Source: Flavobacteriaceae bacterium
GTDB lineage: Bacteria; Bacteroidota; Bacteroidia; Flavobacteriales; Flavobacteriaceae
Assembly: GCA_030633225.1 (NCBI GenBank)
Contig: DAOVTF010000107.1
Coordinates: forward strand, 1-6,921
Reading direction: 5' to 3'
DNA length: 6,921 nucleotides
The position numbers and the translations under genes are program-made. Under the pieces are notes generated by a model. It made no database searches. It saw nothing but the letters and a program-made list of their open reading frames with translations, and was not told the origin of the DNA. This document shows, piece after piece, positions 1 through 6,919 of the stretch (the stretch's first letter is position 1; each line of letters begins with the position of its first letter).

Positions 1-1964
1 AATACCCTCATAAAAAATTATTGATCAACAAAACAACTTATAAGAAAAACCCAGTTTACGGATTTAATCAATTACCAAAATCTCTAACACCTTTTTCTGA
101 TGTTTTTGAATGGGATATAAAAATGTTTAAAGCTTTTACTAATCGGTTTATTGAAAACACAATAATTGTAAATAAAAGAGAAGACGCATGGCTAAGTGAT
201 GGTATCCAAATATTTTTAATGACAGAATATGTAAAACATTACTATCCTGAAATTATGGCAATTGGCAATATTTCAAAAATTTGGGGGATAAAAAGATACA
301 ATATATCTAAACTAGATTTTAATGAAAAATATCCATTTGTCTATCAATTTGCCGGTAGAAAAAATCTTGATCAATCGTTAATTACAAGATCCGATTCATT
401 ATCAAATTTTAATCGTAAAATTGTTAATAAATACAAAGCTGGTCTAGGCCTTAGATATTTAAATGAATATTTAAATGATAGCATTATAAAACAAAGTTTG
501 GAACAATATTATGATAACAATGTTTTAAAACTCTCTGATAGTGAAGATTTTAATGAAATTTTAGTGTCAAAAACTGACAAAGACTTAAATTGGTTCTTCG
601 GAGATTATATTCAAACCAAAAAAAAGTTAGACTATACTATAGACCAAATTGAAAAACAAGATGATTCTGTCATAGTCCACATAAAAAATTTAAGTGATTT
701 TAGAGCTCCAATTACTTTATATGGAGTAAATAAAAAGAAAATTATATTTAAAAAATGGCTTAATCCAATTGACAGTGTTAAGGTTATAACTGTTTCAAAA
801 AACGATATTGATAGATTAGCTTTGAATTATGAATATCTAACTCCAGAAATAAATCTAAGAAATAATTGGAAAAAAATAGATAAAAAATTATTAAATAGAC
901 CTCTTAAATTTACTTTTTTTAAAGATGTTGAAGACCCCTATTACAATCAAATTTTCTATAATGTAGTTTTTGAATATAACTATTACGATGGTATACTTAT
1001 AGGACCAGAATTATATAATCAAGCATTATTTAAGAAAAAATGGTTGTTTAATATTACGCCAACATACGGTTTTAAAAGCAAAACATTAACAGGCTCAATG
1101 TCACTTGTTTATCAGTTTTTACCACAAAATTCTATTGTCTATCGGTATCGTGCAGGTCTATCAGGAAGTAAATCTCATTATGATGAAGATTTAACATTTA
1201 AAAAATTTACTCCTTTTGTTCAAATTGATTTTAACAGAAAAAGCTTAAGAGATGTTGGAGGTAAAACTTTACTCGCGAGATACGTTGTTGTAGATAAAGA
1301 AATACCTCTATTTCCTGATAATCCTGAAACTTATAAATATAATGTATTTGATTTACGATTTGGATATTCAAGGCCAAATATTATTAATGATTTGAGATAT
1401 TTTGCTGATTTTCAATATAATAAAAATTTTAGTAAACTTTCAGTAGATATTAGATACAGAAAACTAACCAATAAAGATCGGCAATTTGATTTTCGTCTTT
1501 TTGCAGGTACTTTTTTGTTTAATAAAACCGAAAGCGATTTCTTTAGTTTTGCTTTAGATAGACCTAGCGATTATTTATTTGATTATAGTTATTTGGGAAG
1601 ATCTGAAGATTCTGGCTTTTTTAGCCAAGAAATTATTATTGCCGAAGGAGGTTTTAAATCAATCTTTGAAAGGCAATATGCAAATCAATGGTTAGTAACT
1701 TCAAATGCAAGTATTGGTATTTGGCGATGGATTGAATTTTATGCTGATGCCGGATTTATAAAAAACCAAAATCAAAATGCTTATTTTAGATATGATAGTG
1801 GTATTCGTTTAAACTTTATTCATAATTTTTTAGAATTCTATTTCCCGTTACAATCAAGTTTAGGTTTTGAACCAAGCTTACCAAATTACGAAACTAAAAT
1901 CAGATTTGTTCTAACGGTTAATCCAGGTAAAGTTTATAATTTCATAAAAAGAGGCTTTTATTAA
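1..1964 (+). CDS. M1 (gluzincin) aminopeptidase-like protein with C-terminal outer-membrane beta-barrel, 5'-truncated by the window
   Basis: The reading frame is open from the first complete codon at position 3, so the gene starts upstream. The TTG at 21 is only an internal Leu codon. Positions about 100-660 encode what looks like the distal half of an M1 peptidase domain: a WLSDG segment (189-203) in the place of the family's WLNEG, then a helical region ending in a 'DLNWFFGDYIQT' stretch (about 580-620) like the M1 'DLxWFFxxW' segment. In an ungapped alignment HExxH should lie at 129-143, but that stretch reads KAFTN, and the second zinc-ligand Glu is Asp (198-200). This suggests an inactive or highly divergent peptidase. 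From about 960 to the stop the protein has roughly a dozen amphipathic beta-strand-like stretches rich in Tyr, Phe and Arg. They begin near a 'YYDGILIGPEL' segment resembling Omp85/surface-antigen barrels, and the protein ends in an aromatic residue (Tyr). I infer an outer-membrane-anchored protein with the M1-like domain in the periplasm. A signal peptide would lie outside the window. Substrate and role are unknown. The fold calls come from reading the sequence and the barrel is the less certain of the two. Confidence 0.72.
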   Translation, partial: YPHKKLLINKTTYKKNPVYGFNQLPKSLTPFSDVFEWDIKMFKAFTNRFIENTIIVNKREDAWLSDGIQIFLMTEYVKHYYPEIMAIGNISKIWGIKRYNISKLDFNEKYPFVYQFAGRKNLDQSLITRSDSLSNFNRKIVNKYKAGLGLRYLNEYLNDSIIKQSLEQYYDNNVLKLSDSEDFNEILVSKTDKDLNWFFGDYIQTKKKLDYTIDQIEKQDDSVIVHIKNLSDFRAPITLYGVNKKKIIFKKWLNPIDSVKVITVSKNDIDRLALNYEYLTPEINLRNNWKKIDKKLLNRPLKFTFFKDVEDPYYNQIFYNVVFEYNYYDGILIGPELYNQALFKKKWLFNITPTYGFKSKTLTGSMSLVYQFLPQNSIVYRYRAGLSGSKSHYDEDLTFKKFTPFVQIDFNRKSLRDVGGKTLLARYVVVDKEIPLFPDNPETYKYNVFDLRFGYSRPNIINDLRYFADFQYNKNFSKLSVDIRYRKLTNKDRQFDFRLFAGTFLFNKTESDFFSFALDRPSDYLFDYSYLGRSEDSGFFSQEIIIAEGGFKSIFERQYANQWLVTSNASIGIWRWIEFYADAGFIKNQNQNAYFRYDSGIRLNFIHNFLEFYFPLQSSLGFEPSLPNYETKIRFVLTVNPGKVYNFIKRGFY

Positions 1965-2126
1965 AAGTTTTATTAAATAATCTTCAAAAATTAATATGTT
2001 TTTTTAATTTATTATCATTAATCAAAACGCCAAGAATAATATCTTATTAGCTTTCATACAGTTAACATTCAAAAAAAACTGCTTTAAATTTTGTATATTC
2101 GCAGAACTCCAAAAGGCAATATACAC
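1965..2126. other. AT-rich intergenic spacer between the M1-like gene and the E1 gene
   Basis: This 162-nt stretch carries no convincing coding sequence. It holds an A/T-only inverted repeat (AAATTAA at about 1988-1994 against TTAATTT at 2004-2010) that is too weak to call a terminator, and near its 3' end the promoter core annotated separately. No GC-rich hairpin is present for ending transcription of the upstream gene, so read-through is possible. Confidence 0.6.
2094..2101 (+). promoter_or_regulatory. Predicted Bacteroidota-type -7 promoter element for the E1 gene
   Basis: TATATTCG followed by CA matches the Bacteroidota sigma-A core TAnnTTTG at 7 of 8 positions. The TTCGCA variant recurs upstream of the operon at 4749. 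The transcript would start at about 2107, giving a leader of about 20 nt before the ATG at 2127. I see no clear TTG -33 element 17-23 nt upstream; that region is A-rich. The site also bears on the start codon: the in-frame TTG at 2091 lies upstream of or within this element and would not be transcribed from it. Confidence 0.5.
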
Positions 2127-4577
2127 ATGATAAAAAAAGCAATTGAAACTCCCAATAATCTATCTTTTGAACAATTCAAAAAATCAGTTTTAAATGATTA
2201 TAAAACTGCTTTAGTTAGTAGAGAGTGTAGTTTGCTTGGCAGAAGAGAGGCGCTTACAGGAAGAGCTAAATTTGGGATATTTGGTGCAGGTAAAGAAATG
2301 CCGCAACTAGCTATGGCAAAAGCATTTAAAACAGGTGATTGGAGATCTGGTTATTATCGTGACCAAACATTTATGATGGCTATTGGAGAGCTAACTCCAC
2401 AACAATTATTTGCCAATCTTTATGGTGATACTGATATTAATAATGCCCCAGAATCTGGAGGAAGACAAATGAATAATCATTTTGCAACTCATTCATTAAA
2501 TGAAGATGGAACTTGGAAGAACCTAATGGAGCAAAATAATTCGAGTGCAGATATTTCCTGTACAGCTGGTCAAATGCCTCGTCTACTTGGTTTAGCACAA
2601 GCATCTAAAATATATCGTCATGAAAAAGGTGTAAAAGACTTTACTAATTTTTCAAAAAATGGTAACGAAGTTGCATGGGGTACAATAGGTAATGCAAGTA
2701 CAAGTGAAGGTCTTTTTTGGGAAACTATAAATGCGGCAGGAGTTCTGCAAGCGCCAATGGTTATTAGTATTTGGGATGATGAATACGGTATTTCTGTGCC
2801 TGCAAAATACCATACTACAAAAGAAAGCATTTCGGAAGTATTAAAAGGCTTTCAGCGAAATGAGAATAACAAAGGCTTTGAAATTTTTACTGTTAAAGGA
2901 AATGATTATCCTGCATTAATAAATGTTTATGAAAAAGCAAGTGAAATTGCACGTAATGAGCATGTTCCAGTAATAATTCATGTGATAGATTTGATGCAAC
3001 CTATTGGGCATTCTTCCTCAGGTTCGCACGAGAGATACAAGAGTAAAGAGCGTCTAGATTATGAAAAAAGTATTGATTGTAATACTGTAATGCGTGAATG
3101 GATTTTAAATTACAAAATTGAAGATGGCGATGGCAATGTATTTCGTTTTGTGAATACTGAATCTGAACTTGAAACAATTGAAAAGGAGGCTAAAAACGAA
3201 ACTAGACTAGCAAAACGAAATGCATGGAATAATTTTAAAAACCCCATTTCAAAAGCTGGATCTGAATTATTAATTCTTCTAAAAGAAGTTGCAAAAAGCT
3301 CAAAAAATTCTGTTTTTATAAACAAATTAATAGAAGAATTTACTTCAGATGACGAGGTACAGGTAAGAACTAATTTAGTTTACGCACGTAAAATTTTACG
3401 ATATTTAACTGAGGAAGACTTTACTTCCAAAGTTGCTTTACAAAAATGGATCAAAAACTATAAAGAAATTTATAAAACACGATATAGCTCACATTTGTAT
3501 AGCGAATCTAAGAAAGCCGCCATAAAAATTAAAGAAGTAAAACCTATTTTTAATGAGGGTTCAAAAAATGTAGATGCTCGAACTATTATACGAGATAATT
3601 TTAAAGAAATATTTTCTAGACATCCCGATTCATTAATTTTTGGTGAGGACACAGGTTATATTGGAGATGTAAATCAGGGTCTGGAAGGAATGCAAGAACT
3701 ATTTGGAGAAATTCGAGTTAGAGACACCGGTATACGTGAAGCCACTATTATAGGTCAAGGTATTGGAATGGCAATGCGTGGTTTGAGACCTATTGCTGAA
3801 ATACAATATTTAGATTATATTTTATATGCCATACAAACCTTAAGTGACGATTTAGCATCACTACATTATCGTAGTGCAGGAAGACAAAAAGCTCCAATGA
3901 TAATAAGAACTAGAGGTCATAGATTAGAAGGAATTTGGCACTCTGGATCTCCAATGGGAGGAATCACAACTTTATTAAAAGGTATTTGTATTTTAGTACC
4001 ACGAAATATGACCAAAGCTGCTGGATTTTACAATACGATGATGGAAAGTGATGATCCTGCTTTGATTATTGAAAATCTAAATGGCTATCGACTTAAAGAG
4101 AAACAACCTACTAATTTTGGAGATTTTAAAACTCCTGTGGGTGTGGTAGAAACTATTTTGGAAGGGAACGATATTACAATTGTTTCTTATGGTTCTACAT
4201 TAAAATTGGTTGAAGATGCTGCCTTGCAATTAAGACAATTTGATATTAACTGTGAAGTTATTGATATACAAAGCTTGATGCCTTTTGACATTTCGCATGA
4301 TATTGTTAAAAGTGTTCAAAAAACCAATAGATTAATGGTTATTGATGAAGATGTGCCTGGAGGAGCTTCTGCTTATATTATGAATGAAGTCTTAACTACT
4401 CAAAATGCATATCAATACTTAGATAGCAAACCTATTACTTTATGTTCTGAGTCGCATAGACCGGCTTACGGAACTGACGGAGATTACTTTTCAAACCGTA
4501 GTACTGAAGATATCTTTGAAGCAATTTACCAATTAATGAACGAATACGATCCTCAACGATTTAAACCATTGTTCTAA
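2127..4577 (+). CDS. Fused alpha/beta E1 component of a ThDP-dependent 2-oxoacid dehydrogenase complex (probably branched-chain, BkdA-like)
   Basis: This 816-residue cytoplasmic enzyme would decarboxylate a 2-oxoacid on thiamine diphosphate and pass the acyl group to lipoyl-E2. Residues about 15-345 are the E1-alpha fold: the ThDP/Mg segment starts as GNASTSEG (188-195) and ends with WDDEYGIS (216-223), and the active-site loop has GHSSS (294-298), aligning with the GHS loop of mammalian E1-alpha. A helical linker (about 346-475) leads to the E1-beta domain: GED (506-508), DTGIRE (533-538) with Glu538 in the place of the catalytic Glu of 'DTPISE', HSGS (605-608), and a transketolase C-terminal domain from about 680. 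The usual GDG...NN pair reads GNA...DD, a reciprocal swap of two Mg-ligand positions. I chose ATG 2127 over TTG 2091 because the family's N-terminus starts about there, an AAAAGG lies 10 nt upstream, and the promoter core covers the longer start. No E2 or E3 gene is in the window. Branched-chain specificity is inferred from similar fused E1 proteins in Bacteroidota; pyruvate or another 2-oxoacid is possible. Confidence 0.9.
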   Translation: MIKKAIETPNNLSFEQFKKSVLNDYKTALVSRECSLLGRREALTGRAKFGIFGAGKEMPQLAMAKAFKTGDWRSGYYRDQTFMMAIGELTPQQLFANLYGDTDINNAPESGGRQMNNHFATHSLNEDGTWKNLMEQNNSSADISCTAGQMPRLLGLAQASKIYRHEKGVKDFTNFSKNGNEVAWGTIGNASTSEGLFWETINAAGVLQAPMVISIWDDEYGISVPAKYHTTKESISEVLKGFQRNENNKGFEIFTVKGNDYPALINVYEKASEIARNEHVPVIIHVIDLMQPIGHSSSGSHERYKSKERLDYEKSIDCNTVMREWILNYKIEDGDGNVFRFVNTESELETIEKEAKNETRLAKRNAWNNFKNPISKAGSELLILLKEVAKSSKNSVFINKLIEEFTSDDEVQVRTNLVYARKILRYLTEEDFTSKVALQKWIKNYKEIYKTRYSSHLYSESKKAAIKIKEVKPIFNEGSKNVDARTIIRDNFKEIFSRHPDSLIFGEDTGYIGDVNQGLEGMQELFGEIRVRDTGIREATIIGQGIGMAMRGLRPIAEIQYLDYILYAIQTLSDDLASLHYRSAGRQKAPMIIRTRGHRLEGIWHSGSPMGGITTLLKGICILVPRNMTKAAGFYNTMMESDDPALIIENLNGYRLKEKQPTNFGDFKTPVGVVETILEGNDITIVSYGSTLKLVEDAALQLRQFDINCEVIDIQSLMPFDISHDIVKSVQKTNRLMVIDEDVPGGASAYIMNEVLTTQNAYQYLDSKPITLCSESHRPAYGTDGDYFSNRSTEDIFEAIYQLMNEYDPQRFKPLF

Positions 4578-4748
4578 ATATTTTTAATCTTAAAAATTAA
4601 GAATTCATCAAAAAAAGTGCATTTAGTGTGTCTTTATTTTTTGATTATACATTAATACACTGATTTTAATCATTTTTTATCAAAAAAATAGTTCTTAATT
4701 TCGCAAAGACAAAAATGTCTTGAATTATTAATTTAAAACTGTCATTCT
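4578..4748. other. AT-rich intergenic spacer between the E1 gene and the oxidoreductase operon
   Basis: These 171 nt are non-coding. They contain a 9-bp A/T inverted repeat (ATCAAAAAA at 4607-4615 against TTTTTTGAT at 4637-4645), which could act as a weak terminator after the E1 gene. A second inverted repeat (ATTTTTT at 4672-4678 against AAAAAAT at 4683-4689) sits just upstream of the -7 element of the next operon. The 10-mer ATCAAAAAAA occurs twice (4607-4616 and 4679-4688). All of this may simply be AT-rich composition. Confidence 0.5.
4696..4703 (+). promoter_or_regulatory. Predicted Bacteroidota-type -7 promoter element for the korDAB operon
   Basis: TAATTTCG followed by CA matches TAnnTTTG at 7 of 8 positions and shares the TTCGCA ending with the element before the E1 gene. 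The expected transcription start is about 4709, leaving a leader of about 40 nt before the ATG at 4749. The -33 region is a run of T (4673-4678) with no clear TTG. The leader shows no riboswitch-like structure and no evident Shine-Dalgarno sequence. Confidence 0.5.
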
Positions 4749-4994
4749 ATGCCAAAAGTAAGAGGTGCTGTAGTAATAGATACCGAAGCTTGCAAAGGTT
4801 GTGACCTATGCGTAGTTGCCTGCCCTACTGATGTATTATTACTTCACGAACAAGTAAATGCTAAAGGTTATAACCCTGCATATCCTGCAAATCATGATGC
4901 GTGTAATGGTTGTAAAATTTGTGCTTTAGTTTGTCCAGATATGTGTATAACAGTATATCAATTTAAACCAGAAAAGGAATCTCACCAATCTTAA
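4749..4994 (+). CDS. korD: 2-oxoacid:ferredoxin oxidoreductase, delta subunit (2x[4Fe-4S] ferredoxin, KorD/VorC-like)
   Basis: An 81-residue bacterial-type ferredoxin subunit with two complete CxxCxxCxxxCP motifs: Cys15, 18, 21, 25 and Cys52, 55, 58, 62. These should bind two [4Fe-4S] clusters that carry electrons from the oxidoreductase core to soluble ferredoxin. No cluster ligand is missing. The insert between the motifs (about 27-51) contains 'NAKGYNPAYP', which I associate with the delta subunits of this family. It is the first gene of the operon and ends 13 nt before the alpha subunit gene. The ATG at 4749 is the only sensible start, since it gives the short N-terminus expected before the first cluster motif. 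A free-standing ferredoxin is unlikely given the two core subunit genes immediately downstream. The symbol follows the family name and does not establish the substrate. Confidence 0.9.
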   Translation: MPKVRGAVVIDTEACKGCDLCVVACPTDVLLLHEQVNAKGYNPAYPANHDACNGCKICALVCPDMCITVYQFKPEKESHQS

Positions 4995-5007
4995 AAGTCT
5001 CATTAAA

Positions 5008-6096
5008 ATGGAAGAAATAAAATTAATGAAAGGTAACGAGGCTATGGCTGAAGCAGCTATTCGAGCTGGTGCTGATGCTTATTTTGGTTATCCTATTACT
5101 CCGCAATCTGAAGTAATTGAATATTTAATGCATGAAGAGCCTCACAAAAGGACTGGCATGCAAGTGCTTCAAGCTGAGAGTGAATTGGCAGCAATCAATA
5201 TGGTATACGGCGCTGCAGCTTGTGGAAAAAGAGTAATGACATCATCCTCAAGTCCTGGGATTAGTTTAAAATTAGAAGGAATATCTTATATGGCAGGTTC
5301 TGAATTACCATGTTTAATTGCTAATGTAATGCGTGGCGGACCAGGATTAGGAACGATTCAACCGGGGCAATCTGACTATTTTCAAGCTGTAAAAGGAGGA
5401 GGTCATGGTGATTATAGAATGATTGTTTTAGCTCCTTCAACGGTTCAGGAAATGGCAGATTTTGTAGATCTAGGGTTCGATTTAGCTTTTAAATATCGCA
5501 ATCCAGTGATGATTTTATCCGATGGTGCTATTGGGCAAATGATGGAAAAAGTTGCCTTACCTAAACAAAAAGAGAGACTATCAGATGAAGAGGTAATCAA
5601 TCGTTATGATGATTGGGCTACAACAGGTAAACCAGAAACAAGAAGTAGAAATATAATTACATCATTAGATTTAAATCCTGAAAGACATGAACGGCACAAC
5701 ATCCATTTACAGGAAAAATATCAAACTATAGTAGATAATGAAATAAGATACGAAGAAATTCAATGTGAGGATGCTGATTATATCATGGTTGCTTACGGAA
5801 GTAGCGCTCGAATAAGTCAAAAAGTAATTCAACTAGGTCGTGATAAAGGTTTTAAAATTGGGTTAATTCGTCCGATTACTCTATGGCCTTTCCCTTCTAA
5901 AATTATCGCTAAATATGCGGATAAAGTTAAAGGGATTTTATCATTAGAAATGAGCTCAGGTCAAATGGTAGAAGATGTTCAATTGGCTGTAAATGGAAAA
6001 ATTAAAGTAATTCATTATGGTAGAATGGGTGGAATGATTGCAACTCCATCTGAAGTATTAAATGTATTAGAAGAAAAATTAATTTCAAACAACTAA
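5008..6096 (+). CDS. korA: 2-oxoacid:ferredoxin oxidoreductase, alpha subunit (KorA / VorB family)
   Basis: This 362-residue cytoplasmic subunit would bind the 2-oxoacid and form the active site together with the beta subunit, giving acyl-CoA, CO2 and reduced ferredoxin. Residues about 1-230 form the pyrimidine-binding domain: YPITPQSE (28-35) is the substrate-binding signature of the superfamily, QAESE (55-59) carries the Glu expected to touch the thiamine ring, and TSSSSPG (78-84) and MRGGPGLGT (109-117) follow in the usual order. Residues about 255-355 form the transketolase C-terminal-like domain, with YGSSAR (263-268) and LIRPITLWPFP (286-296). The length is normal for a separate alpha subunit without fused gamma domain. 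Overall it reads most like proteins annotated VorB (3-methyl-2-oxobutanoate oxidoreductase), so branched-chain 2-oxoacids are a plausible substrate; 2-oxoglutarate is the main alternative. The stop codon is one base from the beta subunit's ATG, suggesting coupled translation. Confidence 0.92.
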   Translation: MEEIKLMKGNEAMAEAAIRAGADAYFGYPITPQSEVIEYLMHEEPHKRTGMQVLQAESELAAINMVYGAAACGKRVMTSSSSPGISLKLEGISYMAGSELPCLIANVMRGGPGLGTIQPGQSDYFQAVKGGGHGDYRMIVLAPSTVQEMADFVDLGFDLAFKYRNPVMILSDGAIGQMMEKVALPKQKERLSDEEVINRYDDWATTGKPETRSRNIITSLDLNPERHERHNIHLQEKYQTIVDNEIRYEEIQCEDADYIMVAYGSSARISQKVIQLGRDKGFKIGLIRPITLWPFPSKIIAKYADKVKGILSLEMSSGQMVEDVQLAVNGKIKVIHYGRMGGMIATPSEVLNVLEEKLISNN

Positions 6097-6097
6097 A

Positions 6098-6871
6098 ATG
6101 ATGACAACTGTTATTACACCTGAAGAAATAATTAAAAAAGGTAAGAAAGTTTTCGAAAAAACTAAATTGATGACTGATTGCACATTAAGTTATTGCCCTG
6201 GTTGTGGTCATGGTGTAGCTCATAGATTGGTTATGGAAGTTGTAGATGAAATGGGTATTGGACAAGATACTATTGGCGTAGCACCAGTTGGATGTTCAGT
6301 TTTAGCTTATGAATTTATGAATATTGATATTCAACAAGCCGCTCATGGTAGAGCACCTGCTGTTGCAACTGGTATAAAGCGAGTTTTTCCTGAAAAATAT
6401 GTATTTACTTATCAAGGCGACGGTGATTTAGCCGCTATTGGAACTGCTGAAACAATTCATGCTTGTAATCGTGGTGAAAATATTGTAATCATATTTGTGA
6501 ATAATGGTATTTATGGAATGACGGGTGGTCAAATGGCTCCAACAACCTTAGCAGGTATGAAATCATCCACATCACCCTATGGTAGAGTTGTTGAAACAAT
6601 GGGATATCCTTTAAAAATAACTGAAATGGTTGCTACTTTACCCGGAGTTGCATATGCCACCAGACAAGCAGTACATGAGGCAAAATATATCCGTAAAGCT
6701 AAAAGAGCAATCAGAAAAGCATTTGAAAATCAAAGAGATAAAAAAGGAACTTCTATTGTTGAAATAGTATCTAACTGTAATTCTGGTTGGAAAATGACTC
6801 CTGTAGAATCTAATAAATGGCTAGATGAAAATATGCTTGCTTATTTTCCTTTAGGAGATATTAAGAAATAA
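6098..6871 (+). CDS. korB: 2-oxoacid:ferredoxin oxidoreductase, beta subunit (thiamine diphosphate-binding, KorB-like)
   Basis: A 257-residue subunit that binds thiamine diphosphate and one [4Fe-4S] cluster. The ThDP/Mg motif is intact: GDGD (107-110) and VNNGIYGMTGGQ (134-145). Cluster ligands are visible as CPGCGH (Cys33 and Cys36), VGCS (Cys66) and NCNSGW (Cys227), the four-Cys pattern described for archaeal 2-oxoacid:ferredoxin oxidoreductase beta subunits. HGR (83-85) is also family-typical. Two adjacent Met codons (6098 and 6101) could start the protein; the first lies one base after the alpha subunit stop. The basic stretch at about 193-213 is helical and fits the C-terminal part of the family. 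Length is complete, with no frameshift. The gene is last in the visible operon, with a palindromic terminator-like element 21 nt past its stop. No gamma subunit gene follows before that element. Confidence 0.92.
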   Translation: MMTTVITPEEIIKKGKKVFEKTKLMTDCTLSYCPGCGHGVAHRLVMEVVDEMGIGQDTIGVAPVGCSVLAYEFMNIDIQQAAHGRAPAVATGIKRVFPEKYVFTYQGDGDLAAIGTAETIHACNRGENIVIIFVNNGIYGMTGGQMAPTTLAGMKSSTSPYGRVVETMGYPLKITEMVATLPGVAYATRQAVHEAKYIRKAKRAIRKAFENQRDKKGTSIVEIVSNCNSGWKMTPVESNKWLDENMLAYFPLGDIKK

Positions 6872-6892
6872 TTAGAAAATATAATTTTTGAG

Positions 6893-6919
6893 TCCCGATA
6901 GCTATCGGGATGAGTTTTT
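6893..6919 (+). terminator. Probable intrinsic terminator built on an 18-bp perfect palindrome
   Basis: TCCCGATAG (6893-6901) is followed directly by its exact reverse complement CTATCGGGA (6902-6910), then TGAG and five T (6915-6919). As RNA it can form a stem of about 7 bp (UCCCGAU with AUCGGGA) closed by a 4-nt loop, with a U-run a few bases downstream. It lies 21 nt after the beta subunit stop. The arms are GC-rich, unlike everything around them. The same palindrome, as I recall, is repeated in many flavobacterial intergenic regions, so it may also be a dispersed repeat. The 4-nt gap before the T-run and the short run make termination strength uncertain. Confidence 0.65.

Noticed and set aside
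21..23. TTG as a start codon for the first gene
   Set aside because: The frame is open upstream to the window edge, the encoded sequence begins in the middle of a peptidase-like domain, and no promoter or signal peptide precedes it.
1986..2010. A/T inverted repeat after the first gene as a terminator
   Set aside because: The arms are AT-only and short, and the T-run lies within the loop and arm rather than after the stem, so it would make a very unstable hairpin.
2091..2126. TTG at 2091 as the start of the E1 gene, adding 12 residues
   Set aside because: The predicted -7 element overlaps this stretch, the added residues do not look like the family N-terminus, and ATG 2127 has a purine-rich stretch at suitable spacing.
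2618..3652. Three short minus-strand open frames (about 2618-2830, 3110-3325 and 3470-3652)
   Set aside because: They lie entirely inside the well-supported E1 coding sequence, show no recognisable domains, and have no promoter or ribosome binding site of their own.
4585..4604. Inverted repeat TCTTAA/TTAAGA after the E1 stop as a terminator
   Set aside because: The stem is only 6 bp, mostly A/T, and is followed by A-rich rather than T-rich sequence on the + strand.
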